Shown in pieces: positions 36,601 to 49,346 of a stretch of DNA of 64,000 bases. The translations under genes were made by a program, and so were the position numbers. This stretch comes from Ascaris suum (taxonomy: Eukaryota; Nematoda; Chromadorea; Rhabditida; Ascarididae). The stretch is taken from the NCBI GenBank assembly GCA_013433145.1, contig CM024168.1, positions 1,054,001 to 1,118,000 on the forward strand, written 5' to 3'. Position 1 is the stretch's first letter, and the number at the start of each line of letters is the position of its first letter. The notes below the pieces were generated by a model. The model saw nothing but the letters and a program-made list of their open reading frames with translations. It did not search any database and was not told the origin of the DNA.

Positions 36601-39600
36601 ATTGATCACGTCAATCATATGAAAGGAATGAAATATTTAAAAAAAAACAACAAATAAACATCCCACAAATACTTACGCCGAGAGTAATACAAATATTTTC
36701 ACGACATTCACCATACAAGCACGGTCGTTCTCCGTTAACGAAGCCCCAACAAGGACCTCCACGGCGAATTTTAGCAGCGCATTGAGGGGGACCATGTGAG
36801 AGATCACAGAACAGGAAGCTGAAATTTTTGAAAAAAAAACGCTTTTAATTCTTTCAGAAAATTTCCTTAAAACCTTGGAAACTTCGCGAGCATGATGGAG
36901 TCTTTTTTTTCAAGTTGGGGAGGTGGGGAGGTAGGGGGGAAACAGTACTTAACAGTTGCCTAATCGCGCTGCACAAAAATGTGGTCAATTCAAAGTGTTC
37001 CAAGCTCGATCAGAATAAAAATATAAATCACTGGTTCTTATGAGCTCCAAAAATAATTTAGGAAAATTTAAGCCTCACGTCATAATTGATCCCTCAAGTC
37101 GAAATTTTATTATTGATCAACAGTGACTTCATCCATTTATCTTATCATCAGGGACAAAGTGTTCATTTTTCGCGGCATCTCAAATGAAAATCTCAATGAA
37201 CCATTCCACTCAAGCAATGATTGGTTCTGGAAAATCCCAGAAGCAAAAGTTCCGCAAAAAAAAACACAAAAATAGCCCATTTGGAATTAAAAACTTAAAA
37301 ACTATTCTACTGCGCTTAAATTTTGAGTGAAAACCTTACATCTCAATAAATCGCTTTTTTTAAAATCAATTCCCTGAAACTACGAAACTAAACAACCCCT
37401 CGCAGCTGGTGTCAAAGTGGTAGCATGCGATACGCACGTCAACGAGGCTAACGCCTGAAGTATGGTATGTGCGATACGGTAGGCGTTAGTCTCGTTAACA
37501 CACGTCCTAAATATCACTCGATCAACAGCCGCCGTATGCAAATGCTTTCCACCGAGAAATTTTCAGTAAGAAGCGAAACAATATAAAAGCGGATACCAAG
37601 ATGTATTCATATAAGAAACATACGGTGGCAAAATAAACTTTGCAGCTCCTCTTAGAAGAAACTGAATAAAATTCCAACCGGAACAGTACAGTTGAAGATG
37701 ACAAAAATTTGCATTTTCGAAAGATCCGACCTGTCAAGTGTGAGGAAGTCAGAAAGACATTTGCATCTCGACAGAGAATAGGGAGGGACTCTCCTACTTG
37801 CTCGTCCTTCCTCCCTCCTCCCTTCCCACTTCTAAAGAAGAAGTTGCAGCCGCGGCAGGTATGCTCAAATTATATCAAAATAGCAGCATGCATGAAAAAA
37901 TGCTAGTCTATAAATCCATCAAAAATTTTGAAGATTGAATTGATACTTACTCGGATGCGCATTGCTGGTCATGTCCCCGACTGCAACTTGGCCTCGGAGC
38001 ATATTTGTAAAGATGCAAGGTATAACGATCAGCAACACCATCGATGTTGCGTAGAGGTGAGAAAGGTCGCATGGGGCTACGAGCGAAATGATCCTCGCTA
38101 CTACATTGTGGTAGATCTGGTGGATAGGCTAATGAACGTGCCATCGCTGACTGAAAAAATTTCTCGCGAACTGCCTATTAAAACAAGAATTATAATACCG
38201 TATAATATCATACTTATGTCACAGGACTTGAAGAGCTCTTGTTTTACAAAGGAACGGCTTCAATTAAAGCATCAAGGGTTTGTTTATTCGAGTGAAATTT
38301 AATCAAAGATTAATGAAGTAAAAAAAAGACATGCAATATGAAATCTGGAATTGAAGTTATCGCAATTTTTTGAGTTAGGACAAGCTGCAGATTATAGTTT
38401 TAATAGCGACTGGCTATTCGAAACGCCAAATGATACCAGCCAATTCGATGATGGAAGGAAGCGGTAAGGTGAAGGTTACCGTAGCTACAAGTACAAAACC
38501 AACAACCTTGTATTGAGGGAAGGGTAGTTAGACTAAACGGAAGAACTCGTTATTTGAAGTTAGGCAATGTCTCTTTGACTTCTATGGGCAATAATGTAGG
38601 GGATAAGTCCGCCATGTAATGTGACAAAGCATATCCCTTCTCCGGATGAAGGGAGGGCGGGTTTCACCCCTGCGGGACCTCTGTTGCACTCTGCAAATTA
38701 GAGGCCAGAAATATTCTGAGTCCCCGCTATTATCGTAGTGTTCACTTTTTTGTGTATGAAAATGATCAAAAAAGTAAAAACAGCAACGAATCCGAGGCTG
38801 TGGACGAAATGCGGAACTCTGGAAGGTGACAGCTCCACCTAATACATCACAATCATATCTGTACCTTTTGGATGAAAAAACAGCTTCTGAATTTTTCAAG
38901 AACATAATACAGCATACTCTAAAAGTTTTATCTGATGCCAAAGTATAAAGTAATACGATTCCTAGAAGTTTGGACTCGATTAGGCATATCACTGCATAAT
39001 TTACGAAATTTTGGTTCTTTTTTCGACCATTTATGGGCGAATGTCTTTACATAATAACAACGTTAAGCTCGTCCAGCTCCCTTGCCCCGTTTTCCGCCAT
39101 CTTTTCTGATTATATCAAAAATATCCCGGTGTTTTCTTTCACAAAATATTGTTGTTTCCTCTGGTAACCACCTATGCGTCGCGTTCAGCACATCTTATTC
39201 GAACGTACTGCCTCGGGAACTTATGTTCCTGCGAATCTACGAGGAACTTTTTTCAGCTCCAGAAGGCAAAATTTGTTTTCTAGACATCCATCATAGAGAT
39301 CAGAAAAACCACAGGTCCTCGTATCTTGTTGTTTCACGAAATCCCTGCAGGCCGAGGTTTTTGAGTGAGGAGGCCTTCAGTCAAGCTCATGCAAAATGGC
39401 TGGAAGTGATGACAGTGATGCACTATTCCTGAGACCGTTACCAACGTAGTAAGTATACAGATATGTCAGTTCCCTAATAGCTTACAATTATAGCAGTGCA
39501 ACTCCTCCCAAGCAATCTGCCTTTGAGCATGGAACCTCCAATATATAGAAATAATAAAAGCAATGAACTATGGAAATCAAACATCTAATATCATTATAAA

Positions 39601-42600
39601 GAGGTAAATCATTTTTGCTGCGCTCATATATGCAAACAAAACTCGACATCAAATTCAATAAATTCGCAAATTTCCGCACTTTCTTACAACTTCCTACCAG
39701 CATTACTATGACGAATACTTCAACGCTTGATTACAAATATTTGCTTGGAAAATTAGTCGAAGTCAACTTCGAAAAACTTTTCTGTTTGCATATATTGTAT
39801 AGACGGATTATGAAGAATACAAACGAAATTATAAAACAAATTTAACAAAGTATTCATTTAAATCTACCCAATAATTTAAAAAAAAGATTCATTTGATGCA
39901 AAATTCATTCAATTTTTATGCAACGCGAAATTTGAAATAAGCTCATTTTTGCATATTCCTATGCAAAAATTTTACACCTTCACATATTGAAATCAATTAT
40001 CGAAAAAGAAAAAAGAGCGATTTCACGAAGAACGATTTCACACCCACTCTAATAATTTTATAGATTTCTCAAACTCATCCCTAATTCTCATTACTATAAA
40101 GAAAAATTTATTAGCCAAGTGATACGCTCACTATTGCGACAGAAGATGCTCCTTCATGCTTCGACAGAAATATCAATTACCAGTGTAGTTATTTCTTCGA
40201 TGCAATGCTCTAGTTTCATGATGTCGATGTCTGAATTTTTCCGATACCGCTCCAAGCTAAAAGCCCAACCTCCAGCAATGATTCACTGATGATGACTACG
40301 AAAAGCAATTATTATGAAGATCTATGAACGTAAATTCAACCTGGAGTAATTCTTGCGCTACAGACTGCAGACATACCTGTTTCACTTGACGCCAGTCTTC
40401 CCAGATGCGGTCGACGAAAGCGTGATGAAGAAAGAAAAGTGGATCGTTAGCAGATGTTGTTTGCTGGAACATCTCTCCGCCCACCCAGATAAGCACATTG
40501 CCATGACTGTACTCAAGACATGTCCAATCAGTCTGATGCTCACAGCCCTGAAATACGTCAATTCCTTCGATTAAATACCATCATAGTCCAACTTTGGAAC
40601 ATTAAATTATACGTTCTGGTGACCGCCGTCCATTAGGACTGTATAGTTCACCTTGCCGATCAGAACAAATAAAGGCGCATGAGTTATTCCTTGAATGAAA
40701 GAAGCTTTCCAAGGACGAGTATCCACAGAAGAAACTTATGCGCACTAGGTGTCCAAATAGGTAAGACAGGAAGCTCAGAGAATATAGCATTCTTTTGGCA
40801 CACCTTAGATTTACTTTTACCTCAATTTTATTGTTGTGGATGGAAATTTTTTGCTGCTTTAGGGCATCATCTGCTTATTGGCCCATTCTTTCATTCATAG
40901 CTCGCTTTCTTTACTCCTCTCTTCTTCCGATATCAGCGAATTCTAATCGCATCTAATGTGCTCTCGATGAGCGAGAAAGAGGATGATGATTTTGCCGATT
41001 CACCGTGGGCTCATTTTGGCTCGCATACATTCGAACTGCAAGTTTGAGTTGTCATCCAGTAAGTGAAAGCCCCATTTATTAAGCCAAATATAGGAACGAA
41101 ATGACTACTAGAAATCCTCTAAAACAATCGAAATATATTGGCAAAAATATTGAGGAAAAAGTCCTCTAAAATAATCGTCCAATACATTTTACAGCGTATA
41201 AAATGATGTAATTTAGGAAACGCATTAAAGTCTGCAAGAATCCTTTATTCTCTGGATCAAATTCACACAACATGTCAAGACTTCACATTTCTGTTATATT
41301 TAGCGGGAAGTTGCATTTATCTTTAATAAACATCTTACCTGTCGCGGTGCTGTATAAGCTAAAATATTTGTAATATCATTGCGTTGCATCACAGCGGCAA
41401 TGTCTGCCTCATTAAACGGTCTCCCTTGGAAGCCTGGACGTCGCTTCAAATGAGTATGACCCTGAATCAGATCACATCTTTTAATTTATTAGCTATATCA
41501 ATTCAAGTTATTCCAAACCGATCAAAGGGTGATCATTCATCAAATAGAAATATGGTATGAAATCGTCAACGATACAATAACAGCCATTATTCGATCGTAT
41601 TAGACGTAAAATTTTGTAGAATTCTCTAGCATCATCACGTTTCCTATGCGAACTTCATTTGTCCTACGTGTAACACTCGAGCAATATACAGGTAGGGCGA
41701 TATTACAGATACAAGCAAATCACCCTACTGTCGCATATCTAGATATCTAGATTCAATCATCACAAGTTATTTCATCACCAGAGGAGGGGGTAACCCTAGA
41801 TATCATCACCAGAGGAAGGAAGGGGTGGACGGGGGTAGGGGTAATACTAACACTGAAAGAAAAAACAACCTATCAAATACTGAAAAGGTAAAAACCTACC
41901 CAACGAATAAGTCACGTGTAAATTTCTTTAGATAACATGTGATCGATAAATAAACGATGAAGATAATTTTAAAGATCATGCTTAAGAACGCCGGTAATAG
42001 ATCAAATATCAAGACTAATAGTCTCACACGAATGTTTTACCTTGTTCACATAACATACTAGTTGCTACCAATCGTTCACCATGTACCAATCAAAACCAAC
42101 GAGGAAACTATTCTTGCCCACCCAAATGTAAGATGAGGAATTTCGAACTCACATCAGGTGGATTCCACAGAGCCGCAAATCCAGTAACGACATTGCCATA
42201 GTTGTCCGTTTCACCCATCAATTCGGCACTAAAAAGACTTGTAGCTGCTGTTTCCGGAATACGACCGTCAAGCGTTGAATCCCAATATGGAAGTGCAACA
42301 GAGTGATCAACAAGACGCAACGCTATTTCGAGTCTAAAGCAAATTCAGTTTTATGGTGATCCAAAATTAAGCAACATAACGCGCATATTAAACCGTTCAT
42401 CACCCCTTCTTGCAAACTTCAAATATCTTCCCTTAATTGATTTGCAAAATTACTGCACATATATAGATCAATTTGATAGTGACATCAGCTGGTACAGCAA
42501 GCTCTGAATATCTGTCGAAGGTCACCGCTGATAGTATCAAAAATTAGAGAAATTAAATTTAGTTTCACATTTCTTTTTACATGTCAAAACATTATAGCAA

Positions 42601-45600
42601 ATCGATATGTGAGATCAATATCTCGAGAGAAAACACAAGTACTAGTCATAAATTAAGCCGCTTATCAAGCAAGAATAGATCAAAAACAAGGTAAAATTCT
42701 ACGCAAGTAAAAAACCATCCGGAAATAACTGGCATTAAATATGTTTTTTTTTACTCTTTTTAATTGACTAATAAGTTTTATAAATCATTAAATTATAAAA
42801 CATATGGCATAATACATTCATATTTCAAATCATTGACCACTCATACAAATCGTCTATAAAAAATTCTTTTTCGTGCGCAATTGCAAATTGGCTTTGCAAA
42901 CGCTTCTGCAATTTGCATTGCAATAGCCCATTATGACGATAGAGTTTCCGCTTAGACGTACGTACCCCTATCTGTCTACCTGTCTGATACTTCCAACACA
43001 AAAAACCGATAAGAACAGGATTAGAAAACCTTGTGAATACGACCTATGCCATTTGTTGACTCTTTACACGCTGATCCACCGATTTCTGTAAAAGTAAAAA
43101 AAACTCGCCTACGTGTTAAATCAATCGGTTTTTCACTTTATCGCGGTTGGATTTTGTGGATGAATTTTTTTATACTACCTGTGCAAGCAACCAACCTAAT
43201 TATCATGCAAATACATCATTTTGCATTTTTATTATTTGCAAATAATTAAAGAAACCGGTTGGTCAGATGGTAAGAATCAAACACATATATGACGCCATTC
43301 CGGCTTTTATACTTCATTGATTATTTGCGACTCGGTCGGTATGAAATAAAATTCAACTGATGCAAAATTCAGGCAAATTTTCAACCGTTAAAATGCTCAC
43401 AATTTATTTCGAAGTTTTTTTGTTGATTAGCGTGAAGTCATCATATTAGAGATCATCCCATAGTGCACATTATATCTCGCAATTCTAGTTGAAATTAGTG
43501 TACAAACGTAGACATACATATGCATAATACAAAGGCACATATACACAGATGTGTTTTTGTCATAATGCGCCCTGTTAATGCAAATTCGCAAGATCGAGTA
43601 GGAAAAGGCGACTTAAATGTTCGAAAAATTTCAAAAAATATTTCAACCAGAAAAGAAAACGAAAAAGGCTTAAAACCTTGCAATCAACTAAATGTAAAAT
43701 TAAAAGTGAAGAAAATGAAAACGAAAATAGAATGAAAAAGGTTGAATAAAAAGTGAAACCTCAGCAACATTTCAAAATATGATATATAGAGTTGATAAAA
43801 GTGACGAATTAAACCATACGATTACCGCAACTCTTCATTATTTTCTACCTGCTGAATGATGGGCTTTAATGTAATGTACTCTGCTTACTGCTCACCTGCT
43901 TTCGAAACGCCTGGAAAGCAATTTTCGACAAATCGAGCATCGCCATTATTCGGCTGAAAAACTTGACTTTTGCTTTGTCTAGTGGATTTCAATTGAAGAG
44001 ATACTGAAACACGTTGCAGAGGCTATCACCATGATCCATACCAACATACCGTTTGATGTATTCTCGATGCCAAGGTAGAAAAGCTGGTCCTGAGTGTGCA
44101 CCGCCACTATTCTCGGGGCTTGAATGCCATTCAGCAATGCGATCATACTCTCCAGATTGTTTGAGAACATTTAATGCCGCATGAAGATTACTCCTTTCTC
44201 GTTGCGTAAGTTGGCGATATTCTTTTCGAAGTGCAAGACCAAGTCTTTCACCAGATGGAAGCCAACAATCCGAACCTATTCGACGCCCTTTAATAACAAT
44301 TTCGTCTATAATATAACAACAATAGCATTTCTGAATAATTATGTGTAAATTAACAGATAATTGATGTTAGTAAGATTCAAAGCGCATTGTTTAAGCGTAA
44401 TTATAAAAAAAACTACTGAAATATTAAGCATTTTAAAAAACAAAAGCATTTCAACTTCCTTCTCCCCTCCGTTCCGCTCGCAAACCACGAACCACAACGC
44501 TATTGCGATGTACTCCGATACCTTTACAATAAATGTGTTCTAATCAGACCGTTACACATTTTAAATTATTATCAGAAAATGTAACTCAGCCTAGCGATTT
44601 CTCAATCAAGCCATCGAGTTATCATAGTCCACAATTTGCAAACCATCAAAATTAGGGCATTGCTCTCGAATTTTTCTTCCAAATTTCAAGTTCACTCCGC
44701 AAAAAAAACAATCTTCAAAAGAATGTCAAATAATTAGCATCGAATCTTGGCCAAAATCTCTCGGCTAGGAATTCGAGATTTTCGGTTGTAAATTTGCATC
44801 GCATGCTTCGAAAGAAGTTAGAAACGGTGGGCATACTCAAGCATGAATGGAGGCGATATGCTCAATATATCTGCCGAGAAATCTGGTAGAAATGCAAGGA
44901 AGATTCCACATTTACCTCGTAAAAAAAGACATAAACAGAGAATGTCCATGCATTCATATGGATTCGATGCGTTTTTCTGGAAGAAGTTGCCCGTGTGCAA
45001 AATCCTGCTATTGATACTTTGCTGTGTGCGTCCAAAGCTTTCCGGTTTATGCAGAAACTGAGTATCACGTGGTGGTGGTGGAGGGATTGGTGGAGCAGGT
45101 GGTAAAGGCCTCTGATTTTGCCATATTTTCGAGGATGTCGTTTGATTGCCTCGAGCGCCGATTGCATTTGAGGTGAACGTTTGCTGACGTCGACTTGATG
45201 TAAACTGCGGCGCGGGTAATCGTGCACCGTCAATTTGCTGGCCACCGAACCGCTGCTGATTTAATGAAGATTGCAGTGGTTGTCCTGGCTGAATTCTAAT
45301 GTTTTGTTGATCCATGTCATTGATAAACTGACGCCTTTGAGATGTAGATTGCTGGAAACCACCACTACCCATATTCCCGCGCCGTTGGCTTTCCCAACGC
45401 CGGTCGACACCTGTGTTAAGGTGTGGACTCGTTTGTGGAAATACCTGCTGGGCGCCAAAATTTGCTTGCTGACTGCCTATGCTAACCAGCTGTCTTCCGC
45501 TACCGAATTCCCCAGGCCTCGACTGTGCTACTTCTCCTGGTTTCAACCCAGGAGGACCAGCAACCTGAGGCGGCAAGACCCTCTGAAGATTTCGCTGGCG

Positions 45601-48600
45601 ATCGCTGGCCGGTTGAAATCCAGGAGGACCAACTGTGTCCTGATTCATCGAGAAGAGGTCCTTTTCAAACTTCCGCGGAGGCCCTTGTACTTGCGGAACG
45701 AAATTATTCCTAGATCGACCTGCCGGAACTGTATGTGTGACACTTTTGAAAGAAGTATGCTGCTGTTGTTGTTGCGTATGAGACGATGAGAATGTTGAAG
45801 TACGTGAAATTGTTGTTGTACTTCGATCGGGTGCAGCAAACTGTTGCATCTTTTGCACTTGATGACTCTTCTGTGGCCATGTATTCGATGAGAAGGAACG
45901 ACGTGGAGGAAAAGCGTCTCTTTGTTGACCACCTGAAATCGTTTATGATGTGTTAGGCTCGGGAAAAAAATGAGGATTACCTGCCAGACGCCTTTAGGCA
46001 TATTTCTATCCTCGCATTCCTTAACTTCTGACCTCGTGTGACGGCTGTGCATAAATGGGAGTGGCAGAAATTACGGTGGAGACAACTGCGAGAAGAAGAA
46101 GGCTCTTATACATGACAGCGTCTAAGTATTGACCTCTGATCTCTTTCAACGGCCACATTCTATACGACTAAGACTGCTCACTGATTTGTCGTTTGTGCAT
46201 CAGTACATATGGATAGATAAGAAATCACCGTAATAAATTTTAATAATACGAGTTCAGAAAGAAGCCAAAAGCCGAACACATCTCCGGTAGAAAATCCGGA
46301 TGAGCAGTCGGAAATTAAGGTTTGAATGAATTATTGCGTGTTTTTCATTATTTCTTGAATATTTAGAAATTTGATTGTTTTCTTGTTCTTGTTATTCAAA
46401 TGTATGTTTTCTTCAAATTCAAATTCAAAATTCAAATTTTTGCGGTATTCAAATGAATACCGCAAAAGCGAATAACGTATGTTTTCTTCGGTTACGTTTT
46501 TCCATTTATTTCTTTTCTTCTGCAAGCCGGTTGTATTTTCTTTCAAGACGAGAGTGCATACTGTTTAGAGGCAAAAACATAAAAGGTTTCATATGCATAG
46601 GTGAGGCGACGACTTTTCTATACCTGTAGAATAAGAAGGAAAAAGTGGAAGACCCTAGTGGCTTGCCTCATATATGCTTAGATTTGAAAGTTTAGTTCAA
46701 CAGGCTAATTATCTCTCCAAGTAGACGAAAATATTCGTAAAGCCGCTCAACAATACGCTTATTTATGGAATTAACCGATGACATAAGCGTTAAAATACGA
46801 GCATCAAGTTTCATATATCGCAACCTGAATGATTCGCACATAGAAACTATCAGACTAACATATATTCTCATAAGTATGACGTTCATTCGATTTGAAAGAG
46901 CAAAATTTCTTTTCCTTTTCTTTTAAAAGATGAGAAAATAAAGAGAAATTGCAAGATGAAGATGAGATGATTACATCTCAAACGAGAAATGGAATTCGAA
47001 GCTAATGACGGCATCGGAAAAACACTCATCAAATTTCATCGTTTTGAAGTAATAAAAGATAAGAGTAAATATGATGAAAACTAAGTTGATTTATGTAGTT
47101 TCTTGCTTTTACGCATCCATTTTGCCGAATGTTTCGTATAAATAAATGGAGTCCTTAAGAAGAGAGTCCTCAATATAAAGCTATCTTCTCAAAAATTTTA
47201 AGTCGTACCTTCTTTATTCTTTTCCCAAATTAACGATCCAAACTAATAAATAAATTTCCCATGGGTATTCATGAGAGCAGTCGAAGCTTACCAACCACTT
47301 CCCCATGCTGAGAAGTCCAAGTGGAGTCATTATCGTCATTCTCAATGGGGGCATCGCCATCATTCCAAGCATTTCCCGAAGCCGGTTGAGGTACTATATC
47401 AGAAGTCTGCGTGAATTCATCTCCATTCTTCTGTTCATAGACGGTGTTAACACTCATCTGTGGTTGCATGTCTTGTGTATTTATCTCAGTTTGCCCAATG
47501 TTCCCATCACCATCTATAAATATTTTGTGTCGAAGAAATACTTCTCTGCAATAAAAATGATAAGATGTCTTAACAATAATCTATACTTTCATATCAGCTC
47601 AATTTTAGAACATCCAAAATAATAATTTCATCGTCACTTTCCAATCGGATTAATTAATACCAATTGAAATAAAACAAAAATCAAAATCTCCTAGAAAATA
47701 TGCGTGTCGCTGTATTACTTCACATACGCAATTTTCCCACTCATGATAGAAACGCGTTTTTTTTTTTTCATGTGAAACACTTTTGTTTTTTCTGCTCTCA
47801 CATATTCACGGCTCACATTTATCATATTCTCATGCAAAATTTCGTTTCTTTATTTTTACATAACAATCAACAATAGTTTCTTTAGAGGATTTTTAAAGGA
47901 TAGAAAAGCATTCAAATTGCAGTTTCGTAGTAAACATAAACCTCTATTCGAAAAAAAAAAACTCTTAAGGGCTTCGGCAAATGGAAAAATTATAAGTGAC
48001 ACGAGAACGTTCTTGCCTAGAATATTCCCGAGAAATTATTCCTTAAAACTCGTGACCAATTTACAACAGCAAATCCCCAACCCTATATTTTCTAGTATAA
48101 AATTTTATTAGTCGTTTAAAAATGCAAAAAAAAAAACGCTCTTAGCAATGGTTATTGGAAAAAACAATAACAAAACGCCAACCAGGGACGACCCTCGACG
48201 TTATCGTATATTCGATTTCGACAGGAGCGTTAGCTTGATGGTTGCTATGTTGTATACGATCATGAGAAGCGGGCTGAGAGACGATCGAAATTGATGGCGC
48301 TCCAAGTTGACCTGTTCGCGTGCTTGGCTGCAATGGTTCTTCTAAACGATGTCTTGATTGAGGTTGGCCATGTTGTTCGGAATCCGAATAGGTCGACCAC
48401 GCTGACCAAACTGTCCAACTTGAGGATGTTTGTGACCATCTTGATCGACTATCCGACCATGTTGTTGAGGAACTCCATGAAGACCATGTAGCTTGAAAAG
48501 ATGAATGACCCTAAATAAAATCATAATATTCATAGAAAATCGACACGTTGTGAGAGTAAGTTTGGAAGTTTCCTAGGCAGATATCTGTCAAATATTGTGA

Positions 48601-49331
48601 AAGTCGAGGCAATGTTTAGACAAGAGTACGTGATAAAACTTTGCTAGAAATTTCAATAATAGCAGATTTTGGAGCGCCATCGATTTGATTCAAAATAACG
48701 AACGCATACAATCGATTCTTTCAATCGGAATAGTAATAATGCGATGTTTTTCTTTTTCTTTAGCAAGAAAATTGGATATTCATTGAAAGAATTGAAGTGA
48801 AAAATGCAAAATGCAATAAAAATGTATGGGAATTGTGATAATATCCACAATCGAAATCAAATGACTATGATGAAAAATTCGAGGGTTACAACTTCTGAGG
48901 ACCTTAATTATAAGAAAAAATCTTGAGGCCAAAATTTAAGTTAAGCCTTCACTAATAGAACAGTTTTCACAGATGTCGGGCTTTTGATTACAAAAAAAAA
49001 AAAAAAAAACAACGAAGTTTTGCCCTAAATATGCGAAACATTACCTCTGAGGTATATGAGCGTTCTCATATGTGGTGGAAAAAAAATTATTAAAAGTGCA
49101 GAAAAAAAGTAAATACAAAAAAAAAATGTAAATATATAGAAAATCAATGAGACATACTCTAACCGCCGAGTCCCATTTATCTAATTGTGAGCAAACAATT
49201 TTTAGCGTCGGATTCGGTGCATCTTTGCATAACGGAATCTCTACGGTATTATTACCTAATACCAACGTTAGCGATGGCAATAAAATCATCACAAATATAC
49301 AAATAATTGCGCTGCTGAATGATGATTCCAT
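33450..49331 (-). CDS. Secreted tyrosinase-like protein with two ShKT modules, 12 exons, ~1061 aa
   Basis: Exons: 49158-49331, ~48183-48510, 47292-~47540, 44916-45932, 44050-44305, 42153-42333, 41339-41461, 40377-40547, 37951-38150, 36677-36818, 35368-35503, 33450-33658 (TGA). From exon 3 on, all phases agree. The exon 2/3 junction is the one uncertain join. Order: signal peptide, Trp/Ser-rich segment, Gln/Pro-rich segment (~251-560), YECMD plus Cys motif, CuA (WHSSPE...AHSGPAFLPWHREY, ~640-672), PYWD loop, CuB (~789-820), a Cys-rich linker (FLFCDLSHG...) and two six-Cys ShKT domains. Family tyrosinases oxidise phenols; in nematodes they are linked to cuticle and eggshell cross-linking. Here the second CuB His position is Leu, so activity is uncertain. 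The low-complexity extension could itself be a cross-linking substrate (inference). Confidence 0.85.
33688..34026 (+). mobile_element. Possible non-LTR retrotransposon tail, antisense in the last tyrosinase intron
   Basis: A 112-codon plus-strand frame contains RWNALPTHIIEKSS. WN-x-LP followed by a hydrophobic pair is the usual C-terminal signature after the reverse transcriptase of LINE-type elements. The rest of the frame is not recognisable and no reverse-transcriptase motif is nearby. It may be a short 5'-truncated fragment or a coincidence. Confidence 0.2.
34366..34578 (+). pseudogene. Coding-like frame with a single internal stop
   Basis: Seventy-one codons from ATG to TGA on plus, interrupted only by TGA at 34453-34455. 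The reading before it (MPKNEAAILARNGSLFEKVA) and after it (FIEEWIAEDDGSRKTC...) is protein-like. It lies in the same intron as the possible LINE tail, so it may be another piece of inserted DNA. No family is recognised. Confidence 0.2.
35368..35503 (-). other. Tyrosinase ShKT module 1
   Basis: A perfect aatattttcag acceptor opens an exon with the six-Cys ShKT pattern: CFNSHECCAVW, ENAQC, then WCKASCAKC. It ends HPAYDLHN plus one base at a gtttct donor, exactly the phase the next exon needs. Confidence 0.75.
37438..37499. repeat. Inverted repeat, 19-bp arms, MITE-like
   Basis: Left arm gtcaacgaggctaacgcct (37438-37456) and right arm aggcgttagtctcgttaac (37481-37499) are reverse complements at 17 of 19 positions, 24 bases apart. 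A direct repeat of gcgatacg also flanks the left arm and sits before the right arm. It lies in the intron between exons 9 and 10 of the tyrosinase gene. The form fits a small foldback element or a structured intronic hairpin. Confidence 0.65.
38580..39435. other. GC-richer part of tyrosinase intron 8 with long frames on both strands
   Basis: A minus frame of 136 codons (38582-38992) and a plus frame of 116 codons (39082-39432) occur in the 2.2-kb intron between the CuB exon and the next. Neither has splice signals that fit the tyrosinase reading, and neither matches a family I know. Their base composition differs from the surrounding intron, so an old insertion is possible. Confidence 0.25.
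40377..40547 (-). other. Tyrosinase CuB-site exon with one ligand position changed
   Basis: The exon encodes EYSHGNVLIWVGGEM and, 16 residues after WVGG, DPLFFLHHAFVDRIW. Related proteins have H-x3-H before the glycine pair (human tyrosinase MHNALHIY). Here the second His is CTT (Leu), while the first His and the later HH pair remain. The surrounding motif is otherwise well conserved. Confidence 0.8.
44050..44305 (-). other. Tyrosinase CuA-site exon
   Basis: The three type-3 copper ligands of site A are in place: His in AEWHSSPE, His in GGAHSGP and His in LPWHREY. Upstream lie CWLPSGERLGLALRKEYRQL and the helix LHAALNVLK, as in nematode relatives. The phase is G|AC at the start and CG| at the end. 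Confidence 0.8.
46438..46467. repeat. Perfect 13-bp hairpin with AAAT loop
   Basis: ttttgcggtattc and gaataccgcaaaa are exact reverse complements separated by aaat. A short tandem run of ttcaaa lies immediately before. The position is the intron between exons 3 and 4 of the tyrosinase gene. Confidence 0.8.
49158..49331 (-). other. Tyrosinase exon 1: signal peptide and first Cys pair
   Basis: Encodes 58 residues. After MESSF a hydrophobic stretch of about 20 residues (AIICIFVMILLPSLTLVLG) forms a classic signal peptide, followed by a short segment with two Cys (PLCKDAPNP...IVCSQ) that recurs in nematode tyrosinases. The exon ends in phase 0 at GTTAGA|gtatgt. Confidence 0.75.
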
Positions 49332-49338
49332 CTCTAGT

Positions 49339-49346
49339 CTGAAATA
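49339..49346 (-). promoter_or_regulatory. Likely spliced-leader acceptor of the tyrosinase gene
   Basis: A perfect ttatttcag lies 7 bases upstream of the start ATG (ACTAGAGATGG). The signal peptide begins at that ATG, so no upstream coding exon is needed. This fits a trans-spliced first exon. Confidence 0.55.

Noticed and set aside
39082..39432. 116-codon plus frame in a tyrosinase intron
   Set aside because: No family, no splice context, and a comparable frame exists on the other strand nearby. Kept only as a compositional note.
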